Source: UBA6170 sp034429975 (GTDB taxonomy: Bacteria > Chloroflexota > Anaerolineae > Anaerolineales > Anaerolineaceae). Taken from it: a DNA stretch of 64,000 nt. The notes under the pieces are model-generated. The model ran no database searches and had not been told where the DNA came from. It saw only the letters and a program-made list of their open reading frames with translations. Positions within the stretch are counted from its first letter, which is position 1; each line of letters starts with the position of its first letter. Positions 33,160-42,203 of this stretch are shown piece by piece. The stretch is from contig DAOUFM010000047.1 of NCBI GenBank assembly GCA_034429975.1, positions 22,430 through 86,429 on the forward strand, in the 5' to 3' direction. Both the position numbers and the translations under genes were made by a program.

Positions 33160-35274
33160 ATGATCAGCAGTTTAAAACCTTTTTTTGACTCTTCCGGGGT
33201 TGCAATCATTGGGGCATCAAATAAATCAAATAAATTAAGTTTTGGCATCGTAAAGAATTTATCTTTATATGGTTTTAAGGGAAAAATCTATCCTGTAAAT
33301 CCTAAAGTAGATGAAATCCTTGGTTATAAATGCTACTCTGATATTTTAAATGTTCCTGACCCATTGGATTTGGCAGTGATTGTTTTACCAGCAGCCAATA
33401 TCTTACCCATCATTCAGGACTGTGAAAAAAGAGGTGTTAAGGCAGTCACAGTAATATCAGGTGGATTTAAAGAACTTGGGCCATCCGGCGAGGCTCTGGA
33501 ACAAAAAATTGTCCGGTTTGTGAAAGAACATGGTATGCGCATGATAGGACCTAATTGTGTGGGAACCATGAGCTTGCATACCGGTTTGAATACAACTTTT
33601 ATTTCTGGTGTTCCGGAAACTGGTGGCATTGGATTCCTCTCACAATCAGGTGCAGTTTTAGGTGGGGTGGTAGATTATGTAAAAGGGAAGGGGATTGGGT
33701 TTTCACATTTTTCCAGCCTTGGAAATGAGGCAGATGTAACCGAAACGGATATGATTGAGTACCTTGGTGAAGATCCACTAACCACAGTGATTGCAGCCTA
33801 TGTAGAGCAAATTCGAGACGGTCAGCGTTTTATTTCTGTAGCCCGTCAGGTGAGCAGAAAAAAACCAATTGTGTTACTGAAGGCTGGTAGAACCTCAGCC
33901 GGAGCCCGGGCAGTTTCATCCCATACTGGTTCTCTAGCTGGCAGCCACACCGCATACCAGGCAGCTTTTGCCCAAAGTGGCGTAATTGAAGTTCAAACAG
34001 TTAGCGATTTGTTTGATGTTTCCCAGGCATTTGCCTTACAAAAATTACCAAAAAGCAATCGTGTGGCGATTCTGACCAACTCAGGTGGGCCCGCTGCGCT
34101 TCTTTCAGATAGCCTGGCGAATAACGGGTTTTCAATAGCTGATTTACAAAATTCTACCATGCAGGCATTGCGCGAAGTATTAAATCCCAGTGCTCAGGTT
34201 GCTAACCCAGTGGATATGTTAGGAGGAGCCGAACCGCAGGATTATGAGCAGACGATGCGTTTCCTGGTGGCAGATCCAAATGTCGATGTCATTGTTCCGA
34301 TTTTAGTACCTCAGGCATTGGTAAACCCTATAGAGGTGGCTGAAAAAATATCTGAAGTAGCAGCGACGACCGATAAAACCGTGATCGCAATCATGATGGG
34401 TGATTCGCTAGTTAGAGAACCTCGAGTGGTTTTACACCGTCATAAAGTGCCGATGGTAGTTTTTCCAGAAAGTGTGGGAACAATTTTGGGTTTAATGAAA
34501 ACATATTCCGAATGGTTGTCTGTTGGACAGGAGAAACCGGTAAAATTTGAAAATACAAAAAAAGAAGTTGTTCAAAAAATAATTGGACAGGCTAAACACA
34601 CCGGCAGCTTGGGCGAAGCCTTAACCCGACCAGTGTTAGAAGCCTATGGGATCCCTCTGATTTCCGGTAATACTGCTCAAAATGAAGAAGAAGCTGGCGC
34701 CCTGGCTGAGAAACTTGGCTTTCCGGTCGTTATGAAAATCAATTCACCGGATATTTTACACAAATCGGATGTTGGTGGAATTCGATTAAACCTGAATAAT
34801 GGAGAGGCTGTAAAAAAAGCCTTCCAGGAAATGTATAACAGCATCCGCGGAAAGATGCCAGATGCAAAGTTAGAGGGGGTTATCATTGAGGCGCTGGCGC
34901 CAAAAGGCCAGGAAGTGATCGTTGGAATGAAGCGTGATGCAGGCTTTGGTCCATTAATGATGTTCGGTTTGGGAGGTATTTTTGTGGAGTTATTTAAAGA
35001 TGTTTCTTTTCGGGTAGCTCCATTAACAAGAAAAGACGCCTTGGAAATGATAGAGCGCACTCGAGCCGCAAAATTGTTAACGGGGTATCGCGGTCAAAAA
35101 CCAGCAGATCTTGAAGCGGTGGTGGATGTGATTTTAAGATTGAGTCAGTTAGCAGTTGACTTTGAGGAAATTGAGGAAATTGAAATTAACCCCCTATTAG
35201 TTTTGGAACAAGGGGCCCTGGCTTTAGATGGACGCGTCATCCTTAATCAATCTTCTAAAGAAAATGGAGAATAG
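33160..35274 (+). CDS. Acetate-CoA ligase (ADP-forming), alpha-beta fusion
   Basis: This enzyme converts acyl-CoA, ADP and phosphate to the free acid, ATP and CoA, giving substrate-level ATP in fermenters. The 704-residue protein has a CoA-binding Rossmann domain (about 5-130), a succinyl-CoA-ligase-like domain with the phospho-relay His in SSHTGSLAGSHTAY (about 250), and a C-terminal ATP-grasp domain (about 480-700; KLGFPVVMKINSPDILHKSDVGG). It lies one base before iorA in the same operon. This suggests conversion of aryl- or branched-acyl-CoA made by the oxidoreductase. Confidence 0.93.
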   Translation: MISSLKPFFDSSGVAIIGASNKSNKLSFGIVKNLSLYGFKGKIYPVNPKVDEILGYKCYSDILNVPDPLDLAVIVLPAANILPIIQDCEKRGVKAVTVISGGFKELGPSGEALEQKIVRFVKEHGMRMIGPNCVGTMSLHTGLNTTFISGVPETGGIGFLSQSGAVLGGVVDYVKGKGIGFSHFSSLGNEADVTETDMIEYLGEDPLTTVIAAYVEQIRDGQRFISVARQVSRKKPIVLLKAGRTSAGARAVSSHTGSLAGSHTAYQAAFAQSGVIEVQTVSDLFDVSQAFALQKLPKSNRVAILTNSGGPAALLSDSLANNGFSIADLQNSTMQALREVLNPSAQVANPVDMLGGAEPQDYEQTMRFLVADPNVDVIVPILVPQALVNPIEVAEKISEVAATTDKTVIAIMMGDSLVREPRVVLHRHKVPMVVFPESVGTILGLMKTYSEWLSVGQEKPVKFENTKKEVVQKIIGQAKHTGSLGEALTRPVLEAYGIPLISGNTAQNEEEAGALAEKLGFPVVMKINSPDILHKSDVGGIRLNLNNGEAVKKAFQEMYNSIRGKMPDAKLEGVIIEALAPKGQEVIVGMKRDAGFGPLMMFGLGGIFVELFKDVSFRVAPLTRKDALEMIERTRAAKLLTGYRGQKPADLEAVVDVILRLSQLAVDFEEIEEIEINPLLVLEQGALALDGRVILNQSSKENGE

Positions 35275-35275
35275 C

Positions 35276-37117
35276 ATGAAACGTTTATTATCAGGAAATG
35301 AAGCAGTCGCAAGAGGTGCCTGGGAAGCTGGATGCAGTGTGGCGTCCGGTTATCCTGGTACTCCCAGTACAGAAATTATGGAAACGTTTGCACGATTTCC
35401 AAATGTATATGCAGAATGAGCGCCGAATGAAAAGGTTGGTCTGGATGTTGCCATTGGAGCGGCTTACGCCGGGAAAAGAGCTTTATGCATCATGAAACAC
35501 GTGGGTGTAAATGTGGCAGCAGACGCTTTATTTTATGTCGCCATGACTGGCATTGAGGCCGGATTGGTGATTATCTCTGCAGATGACCCATCGATGCACT
35601 CGTCTCAAAATGAACAGGATAATCGCCAATTTGCAAAATTTACGCGCATCCCTTGCCTTGACCCGGCAGATAGCCAGGAAGCCAAGGATTTCACCATAGC
35701 AGCCTACCAAATCAGTGAGCAATTTGACACTCCAGTTTTGTTACGCATGACAACACGGGTTTGCCATACCAGTTCTCCAGTTGAGGTCGCTGAACAACAG
35801 ATTGATTTACCTGAAGCGAGGAAATTTCCGCGCAACATTGCGAAATACGTGATGATCCCTGCTAACGCCCGCAAACGTCATCCGGTGATTGAAGGCAGAA
35901 TTAGTGATTTATCCCGTTTCGCTGAGACATTTGAATTTAAAAGAATCGAATACCGAAAAAAAGATTTAGGGATTATCACGGGAGGAGTAGCTTATCAATA
36001 TGCCCGTGAGGTTTTTCCAGAAGCAAGTATTCTGAAACTGGGCATGGTTTATCCATTACCGGCGCAATTGATTCAATCCTTCTGTGATAATGTTGATAAA
36101 GTGATCGTTTTGGAAGAATTGGATCCTTTTATTGAAGATCAGGTGCGCTTGCTGGGAGTGGAGCTTTATCGACCAAATGAACAATCTGTGGACGGCTTTG
36201 CGCATACCAAATCTATTTTCCCGATTATCGGGGAATTAAACCCGGTTGTTGTCAGAAAAGCAGCTGAAAAGGCTGGTTTATTGGAAAAAACTAACGACCC
36301 AGAACGAAAGAGAATCAACCTGGAGTTACCTGCACGCCCGCCAACCTTATGCCCTGGTTGCCCGCACCGATCCACTTTTTACATTCTCTCGAAATTCAAA
36401 GTGCCGGTGAATGGGGATATTGGCTGCTATTCCCTGGGTGTAGCACCGCCCTTATCCAGTATTCACACCACAGGGTGCATGGGCGCCAGTATCGGTGTAG
36501 CGCATGGAGCGGCTGTTGCTGGTGATGCTGAACGACACATCGCTGTGATTGGTGATTCAACTTTCTTTCATACAGGAATTCCAGCGTTAATCAATGTAGC
36601 TTACAACCGTAGTGATGTGATCACAATCATTATGGACAATCGGGTAACCGGTATGACCGGGCATCAAGATAATCCTGGTACTGGTTTTACATTGCAAAAT
36701 CAACCAACCATCGAGTTGGATATTGAAAAATTGGTTCGCGCTTGTGGCATCGAGAAGGTTCTGACCGTTCCAGCTTTTGAAGTTAACACTATTGAAAAAA
36801 CCATCAAGCAATGGATGAGAGAAGAAGGTCCAGCTGTATTGATCACCAAGGAGGAGTGTGCTTTACTACCTTCAGCCAGGAAAAAGTACATCCCATTACT
36901 TGTGACCGACCAATGTAATGGCTGCACCATCTGTTTTAAAGTGGGCTGCCCGGCGATTTTAAAATCGGAAAAGCTGGATCCTAAATACAACCGCCCTCTG
37001 GCAGTGATTGATCAGGAATTGTGCACGGGTTGTGAAATCTGCGCCCAGGTTTGTCCGCGTGATGCGATTCTTTTTCGGGACCAGATGATTAATTTAGAAA
37101 AAGCGGTTGAGGTGTGA
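35276..37117 (+). CDS. iorA: Indolepyruvate:ferredoxin oxidoreductase alpha subunit, interrupted by an in-frame UGA
   Basis: IorA oxidatively decarboxylates aryl pyruvates to aryl-acetyl-CoA, reducing ferredoxin. Read through one TGA at 35417-35419 (codon 48) the frame gives 613 codons. The first 47 codons end in PNVYAE, and the frame resumes as APNEKVGLDVAIGA, exactly as in the family, where the missing residue is Trp (YAEW). The C-terminal half has the TPP-binding GDSTFFHTGIPAL and MDNRVTGMTG motifs and two 4Fe-4S clusters (CNGCTICFKVGC and CTGCEICAQVC). Aside from the UGA the gene is intact and iorB overlaps its stop. See the findings for nonsense mutation versus recoding. Confidence 0.88.
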
Positions 37118-37761
37118 AGATGGAGATTTCAACTTTACAAAATAAATATCCAGATGGAATTAATTTTCTCCTCACCGGCGTGGGGGGACAGGGAACAATT
37201 TTAGCCAGTAATTTATTGGCTGATCTGGGGATGGCTCTGGGGTATGATGTGAAGAAAGCCGAAATACATGGAATGTCTCAAAGAGGTGGCAATGTTATTT
37301 CTTTTATCCGTTGGGGTGAAGAAGTATTTTCCCCTATTATTTCACCAGGTGAAGCAGATATCATCCTGGCTTTTGAAAAATTGGAAATATTAAGATCAAT
37401 CGAACAGATTAAAAATGATGGCCTGGTCCTGATTAATGATTATTCGATTGTCCCTGTTACCGTAAGTTCGGGACCAGGGAATTATCCAACGGACGAGGAA
37501 ATACTTAGTGAACTTAAGGCGTTTACTAAAAATGTTTATTGGGTAGAAGGGCAGGCAATGGCTGAACAGATTGGATATCCCAAAGCTTCTAACGTGGTCT
37601 TATTGGGTGCTTTGGCGGCTCTTCTGGGGATCGAACCTTCGATATTCCTAACTGTTATTTCGAATGGAATTGCGCCTAAATATTTCTCTTTAAATGAACA
37701 GGCTTTTTTGGCTGGTTTTCGGGTACTTGCAAACAAGAATTATGGGCCAAAAATTTTGTAG
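37114..37761 (+). CDS. iorB: Indolepyruvate:ferredoxin oxidoreductase beta subunit
   Basis: IorB is the gamma-type partner of IorA in aryl pyruvate oxidation. The 215-residue protein has GVGGQGTILASNLLADLGMALGYDVKKAEIHGMSQRGGNVISFIRWG, the family hallmark. The likely start is GTG at 37114, overlapping the iorA stop by four bases (GTGA), although ATG at 37120 is possible. It ends the acd-iorAB operon. Its last 22 bases overlap the end of the convergent DUF4395 gene. Confidence 0.94.
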   Translation: MKMEISTLQNKYPDGINFLLTGVGGQGTILASNLLADLGMALGYDVKKAEIHGMSQRGGNVISFIRWGEEVFSPIISPGEADIILAFEKLEILRSIEQIKNDGLVLINDYSIVPVTVSSGPGNYPTDEEILSELKAFTKNVYWVEGQAMAEQIGYPKASNVVLLGALAALLGIEPSIFLTVISNGIAPKYFSLNEQAFLAGFRVLANKNYGPKIL

Positions 37762-38183
37762 CGGTTGATTTTAAACTGATAATACAAAAAGCACCCAACA
37801 CAAAAACCCATCAGAGCTACACCGGAGGCTAACATCACCATTCCGGAAAAAATCCAGCCCAGTATCGATTGCCCAACCAAAAAAGAGATTTGGGCAAAAC
37901 CCAGCAGGGTAGTTGCGATTGTGTTATTAAACCTTTGTAAACCAGGGTCTTCGTATTCCGCAGTTTGATTTTTCTTTTTAAAGAGAATACTTCCCAACCA
38001 GTATATTAAACTGAATCTTTTCCCTAACAAGGTTGTTGGCAGGAGTATCAAGAATAAAATAGTTGTGATCCAGATTTGTTGGGTAAGAATTGCAATTAAA
38101 ATCCCGAATGCCAGCATACTGCGATTCAAATTAACAATAGGCATGGGGACACCTTTTTGTTTTGGAATTTCTGTTTTTTCCAT
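37740..38183 (-). CDS. DUF4395-family membrane protein
   Basis: From the ATG at 38183 (GAGG eight bases upstream) the product has 147 residues. The frame continues to a TTG at 38207 without a ribosome site. It has about four hydrophobic helices and the diagnostic C-terminal GFCVGCFLYYQF, with two Cys, plus EDPGLQRFNNTIAT before the third helix. This matches DUF4395, whose CxxC-type Cys pair suggests a redox or metal link but whose function is unknown. Its 3' end overlaps iorB by 22 bases on the opposite strand. Confidence 0.8.
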   Translation of the reverse strand: MEKTEIPKQKGVPMPIVNLNRSMLAFGILIAILTQQIWITTILFLILLPTTLLGKRFSLIYWLGSILFKKKNQTAEYEDPGLQRFNNTIATTLLGFAQISFLVGQSILGWIFSGMVMLASGVALMGFCVGCFLYYQFKINRYKIFGP

Positions 38184-38317
38184 GGCTACCTCGATGAAAT
38201 TAATCAAACATAATATACCATAATAATAAACAATAAGGGAATCATATTATAACCTTGAAATCTTATTATTGATGGCCTTCATAATAAAAAACTGCCTGGA
38301 ATTTTATGTATAAAAAA

Positions 38318-39400
38318 TTAAAAGGAAGCTTCGATTTCTCCGCCGCCTAATAATTCATCTTTCTGATAAAAAACAGCAAACTGGCCTGGAGTGGCATCGC
38401 GGATAGAGGTTTCAAATTCAACTTTAACCTTATTTCCAGGCAAGGGAATGACTGTAGCATTTTGGAATTCTGCACGCGATCGAATTTTTACCTGGCCGTT
38501 AAAATTACCGGATGGTGCATCACCACTGATCCAATTTACCTCTTTAACCAGGATTTCTTTTTGGTTGAGATCATTTGCAGTTCCGACAACCAGAATATTT
38601 TCCTTAGTATTTTTTTCCAGTACGTAAAGCGGTTCTGGGGCTGCAATTCCAATTCCTTTGCGCTGCCCAATGGTATAGAAAGCCAGTCCCTGATGTTGTC
38701 CCAATGGGTTTCCAAATCGATCGGTGATTTTTCCAGCAAGAGCAGTGTCTGGAGCATTTCTCAATAGAAAATCTTTATAATTATCATCTGAAACAAAACA
38801 CAAATCCTGACTATCTTTTCTTTCAGCCATTGGTAAATTATGTTTGCGAGCAATCTCGCGTACTTCTGTTTTAAGTAAATTACCCAGAGGAAACATCGTT
38901 TTTTTCAGTTGATCCTGTGTTAACATTGCCATTACGTAAGACTGGTCTTTTAAGGCATCTCTGGCTTTAAAAACCCGGGCTTTTGAATTTGCATTCATCT
39001 CTAACCGCACATAATGACCGGTAGCCAGGTAGTCAGCCCCGAACTCTTTTAATTTATCAAAGAGTAAACCCCACTTAATGTCACGGTTGCAAATGACACA
39101 GGGGTTGGGGGTTTTACCCTGACGATATTCATCCAGAAAATACTGGACAATTTGTTTTCTGAAAATTTCTGCAGCATCTACGACATAAAAAGGATATCCG
39201 CCGTCTTTTGCGGCTTTACGGGCTTCTTCCATCGATTGCGGAGTACAACACTTGTTTTCACATTCTTTGCCTGCTTCACTCCATAAGTGCAGCATGACGC
39301 CGATGACCTGATATCCTTGTTCAGCTAATAACGTGGCTACAACGGAGCTATCAACACCGCCGCTGACGGCCACCAGAACGGTTGATTTCTTTTCTGACAT
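38318..39400 (-). CDS. mnmA: tRNA-specific 2-thiouridylase MnmA
   Basis: MnmA thiolates the wobble uridine (U34) of tRNAs for Lys, Glu and Gln. The 360-residue protein has the PP-loop ATP motif AVSGGVDSSVVATLL, the first catalytic Cys in PNPCVICNRDIKW, the second in KDSQDLCFV, and the C-terminal beta-barrel. It starts with ATG after AAGGAAAT. manA lies seven bases upstream on the same strand, so they may form one transcript. Confidence 0.97.
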   Translation of the reverse strand: MSEKKSTVLVAVSGGVDSSVVATLLAEQGYQVIGVMLHLWSEAGKECENKCCTPQSMEEARKAAKDGGYPFYVVDAAEIFRKQIVQYFLDEYRQGKTPNPCVICNRDIKWGLLFDKLKEFGADYLATGHYVRLEMNANSKARVFKARDALKDQSYVMAMLTQDQLKKTMFPLGNLLKTEVREIARKHNLPMAERKDSQDLCFVSDDNYKDFLLRNAPDTALAGKITDRFGNPLGQHQGLAFYTIGQRKGIGIAAPEPLYVLEKNTKENILVVGTANDLNQKEILVKEVNWISGDAPSGNFNGQVKIRSRAEFQNATVIPLPGNKVKVEFETSIRDATPGQFAVFYQKDELLGGGEIEASF

Positions 39401-39407
39401 TATTTCC

Positions 39408-40370
39408 TTATTTTTCGTTCAAACTTCCCAGCAGCATTTGAAAATCCCCCTGTAAATGATAGGAAGGATGGCTGGCAGGAATTAAAACGCTTTCAAATTG
39501 GTTTAAGGTGAATCTATTTACATCAGATTCAAAAAGGGCTTGCCCTTCAATTATTGTTAATGAATGAAAACTCTCTCCATTTGGAGACAATTCTACCCTC
39601 TGATGTTCAGATTGGAAGAGATCCAGAGAAAAATAATCGCAGGAGAAAATATTTTGCCTGGGTGCAGGGGTGATTTTCTTCGGTTGATTTTGAAGCGCAG
39701 TATTGGCAACCGCGATTGACTTCTCCAAATGTAAAACTCTGCCTGCGGAAAGAGGACGCTCCCAATCATAAATTCGATAGGTAATATCGGAATTTTGTTG
39801 GATTTCATAAATAACAGAACCCGGTCCCAAAGCGTGAATTGTTCCTGAAGCAATGAATACCGCATCATTTTTTTGGATAGGATAGCGCCCGAGCACATTC
39901 AGAATGGTCCCATTCTCGATATGGGTTTTCAACATCTGCCGACTGACGGATGGCTTTACGCCGGCGATCAGTTCAGCGCCTGGTTTGGCATCAATCACGA
40001 ACCAGCCTTCGGTTTTGCCGTTAAAATCAGGACCTTCCAACTGTTTTGCCTGCTCATCGCCTGGATGAACCTGAATGGATAACCATTCATGGCAGTCCAA
40101 CAATTTGATTAATAATGGGAATTTTTGCGGCTTCTGTGAAAAATATCTGGCACCCAGAAATTGCGCCCCATATTGTTGGACGATTTGCTGGAGGGTTAAA
40201 CCAGCTAATGAGCCATTGATAACCGTATTCTGATCAAAAATAACCCAAACCTCTGCGATTGGCTCATTATGATAATTCTCAAATTCAATGAAATCTTTAA
40301 AATATTTACCGCCCCAGATATAATTTTTAATAGTCGGTTTTATGAATAATGGGTACAATTCTGTTAACAT
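39408..40370 (-). CDS. manA: Mannose-6-phosphate isomerase, class I (cupin)
   Basis: The enzyme interconverts fructose-6-phosphate and mannose-6-phosphate with a bound Zn2+. The 320-residue cupin has the metal-site motif LSIQVHPGDEQAK, then KTEGWFVIDA, and ASGTIHALGPGSVIYEIQQNSDITYRIYDW. This is the short, firmicute-like class I form. It supplies mannose phosphate for GDP-mannose, which gmd (20065) would use. There is no ribosome site, and a -10 box lies six bases before the ATG, pointing to a leaderless transcript. Confidence 0.93.
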   Translation of the reverse strand: MLTELYPLFIKPTIKNYIWGGKYFKDFIEFENYHNEPIAEVWVIFDQNTVINGSLAGLTLQQIVQQYGAQFLGARYFSQKPQKFPLLIKLLDCHEWLSIQVHPGDEQAKQLEGPDFNGKTEGWFVIDAKPGAELIAGVKPSVSRQMLKTHIENGTILNVLGRYPIQKNDAVFIASGTIHALGPGSVIYEIQQNSDITYRIYDWERPLSAGRVLHLEKSIAVANTALQNQPKKITPAPRQNIFSCDYFSLDLFQSEHQRVELSPNGESFHSLTIIEGQALFESDVNRFTLNQFESVLIPASHPSYHLQGDFQMLLGSLNEK

Positions 40371-40376
40371 GGTGTG

Positions 40377-40405
40377 ATTTTAACACTGATCAACAAAAAC
40401 CCCAA
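40377..40405 (-). promoter_or_regulatory. Candidate leaderless promoter of manA
   Basis: On the minus strand TTGGGG is followed after 17 bases by TAAAAT, and only six bases (CACACC) separate the latter from the manA ATG. The transcription start would fall on the ATG itself. Confidence 0.45.
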
Positions 40406-40456
40406 ATTTACCAGACTGTACAACCCGGCAATAACGAATGGATAGGTGAATAATCG

Positions 40457-41923
40457 ATGGAATACAAACAAAATGCACAATTAAAAAATCATCAGCGACA
40501 AGGGAAAGATCAATTTTTTGAGATAGAAATGGAGAAGTTTTTATCTTCCTGCCCGGATTACCTCGAAACAAGAAAACTGGATGAAGTTCGGGCTGCAGAT
40601 TATCAGAATCTTGATAAACAAAAGCAAGTCTACCTCGATTTTACCGGCTCCGGGCTTTACGGACAATCACAAATAAGCAAGCATATGGAATTGTTACAGG
40701 AGAATGTGTTCGGGAATCCGCATTCAAGCAATCCAACTTCAATCACAGCGACTCGCTTGATCGAAAGTACCCGCTCAGCAATAATGAAATTTTTCAATGC
40801 AGATCCAAACGAATATGTTTGCATTTTTACACAAAATGCCAGTGGCGCCTTGAAATTAATTGGCGAATCTTACCCTTTTTCAGCGTATAGCCATTATTTA
40901 TTAACCTATGATAACCATAACTCTGTCAATGGAATCCGTGAATTTGCCCGCGGAAAAGGAGCCGAGATCCATTACATCCCGGTCCTTCTCCCAGACCTAC
41001 GCATGGATCAGGAAGAATTGAAATATCAGTTAGAGAATGTAAAAAAAGAAGGCAATAATTTATTTGCATACCCGGCTCAATCGAATTTTTCTGGGGTGCA
41101 ACACTCTCTGGATTGGATTCCTTATGCTCAGGAAAGGGCCTGGGATGTGCTTTTAGATGCTGCTGCTTTTACGCCCACCAATCAACTGGATTTAAACAAA
41201 TACCATCCGGAATTTGTCACCTTGTCTTTTTATAAAATTTTTGGTTATCCAACCGGAATTGGTCTGTTACTTGCCCGGCGGGATGCATTAGCAAAATTAA
41301 GACGTCCATGGTTTGCTGGGGGTACGATCACCGTTGCTTCAGTAAAAGGCGACAAATATTATTTGCATCAAGGCGCTGAAGGCTTTGAAGATGGGACATT
41401 AAACTTCCTGAATATCCCGGCGATTGAAATTGGACTTGATCATATCTCCTTCATCGGCTATGACATGATCCACAAGCGGGTTATGCTGCTTACTGAATGG
41501 TTGTTGAAAAAGCTGGATGGAATTACTCATAGTAATGAAAAAAAATTGATTAATATCTATGGACCTTTAGGAATCGAAAATCGCGGTGGCACTATCGCGA
41601 TGAACTTCTATGACCCGGATAGCCATTTTATTGATCATTTGCGTGTAGAAGAAAGAGCCAACCAGCGCGGAATCTCATTGCGCTCTGGCTGTTTCTGCAA
41701 TCCGGGCGATGGGGAAATGGCCCTGGGTCTTTCTGCTGAGGAGCTGACTTCTTGTTTTGCAGTTAAAACCAATATTGATTATCAGGATTTTAGAACCTGC
41801 CTGGTTGAAAAGAGCACCGGGGCTGTTCGCGTTTCGCTGGGATTGGTATCAAATTTTGCAGACATATACCAGATGGTTAAATTAGCTGAAAGTTTAGTGA
41901 ATTTGAAGTATTCTGAGATTTGA
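40457..41923 (+). CDS. Class V aminotransferase, cysteine desulfurase/molybdenum-cofactor-sulfurase-like
   Basis: The 488-residue PLP enzyme has VYLDFTGSGLYG and FGNPHSSNPTS at the N-terminus, the TYDNHNSVNGIREF His segment, and the PLP lysine in SFYKIFGYPTG. It also has the substrate Arg/Cys region LRSGCFCNPG, which supplies the likely catalytic Cys. This pattern matches the N-terminal domain of molybdenum-cofactor sulfurase and SufS-like desulfurases. The sulfur acceptor is unknown. An AGGTG ribosome site precedes the ATG. It is divergent from manA and ends at a strong terminator. Confidence 0.87.
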   Translation: MEYKQNAQLKNHQRQGKDQFFEIEMEKFLSSCPDYLETRKLDEVRAADYQNLDKQKQVYLDFTGSGLYGQSQISKHMELLQENVFGNPHSSNPTSITATRLIESTRSAIMKFFNADPNEYVCIFTQNASGALKLIGESYPFSAYSHYLLTYDNHNSVNGIREFARGKGAEIHYIPVLLPDLRMDQEELKYQLENVKKEGNNLFAYPAQSNFSGVQHSLDWIPYAQERAWDVLLDAAAFTPTNQLDLNKYHPEFVTLSFYKIFGYPTGIGLLLARRDALAKLRRPWFAGGTITVASVKGDKYYLHQGAEGFEDGTLNFLNIPAIEIGLDHISFIGYDMIHKRVMLLTEWLLKKLDGITHSNEKKLINIYGPLGIENRGGTIAMNFYDPDSHFIDHLRVEERANQRGISLRSGCFCNPGDGEMALGLSAEELTSCFAVKTNIDYQDFRTCLVEKSTGAVRVSLGLVSNFADIYQMVKLAESLVNLKYSEI

Positions 41924-41939
41924 TTTCCGTTCAGAAAAG

Positions 41940-41972
41940 AAAAAAAGTTGATTGAGTGAATCAACTTTTTTT
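41940..41972. terminator. Bidirectional terminator between the aminotransferase gene and tRNA-Pro
   Basis: A perfect 14-bp stem runs from AAAAAAAGTTGATT (41940-41953) to AATCAACTTTTTTT (41959-41972) with a 5-base loop. It can stop both the plus-strand aminotransferase and the minus-strand tRNA transcript. Confidence 0.92.
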
Positions 41973-41973
41973 G

Positions 41974-42048
41974 TCGGGGCGGGCGGATTTGAACCGCCGA
42001 CCTCACGGACCCGAACCGTGCACTCTATCCGGGCTGAGCCACGCCCCG
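41974..42048 (-). tRNA. tRNA-Pro (anticodon CGG)
   Basis: On the minus strand the 75-nt sequence folds as a tRNA: acceptor CGGGGCG/CGCCCCG with discriminator A, D stem GCTC/GAGT, anticodon stem CACGG/CCGTG with loop TTCGGGT (anticodon CGG, reading CCG), and T stem GGCGG/CCGCC with loop TTCAAAT. The CCA end is not encoded. A rho-independent terminator follows at once. Confidence 0.97.
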
Positions 42049-42203
42049 AATGAGGTGGATTATACACTTGCTCTCTTTTCCCGTAAAGGCTGAAAAGACC
42101 TCATAGAATTTTCCATGATGTAATAATTCAGTGCCAAACTCAAGGTATAATTTCTTGGCTAAAGTTTTTGTCCAGCAAAAAATAAAAGGAGAAAATCTCA
42201 ATC

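Noticed and set aside
35417..35419. UGA in iorA read as selenocysteine
   Set aside because: The family has Trp at this site, not Cys, and no convincing hairpin starts within the expected distance. A nonsense change or sequence error fits better, so it is listed as an open finding but not called a selenoprotein.
41974..42048. Mobile element inserted at the tRNA-Pro gene
   Set aside because: No integrase, no repeat of the tRNA 3' end and no odd genes are found on either side.
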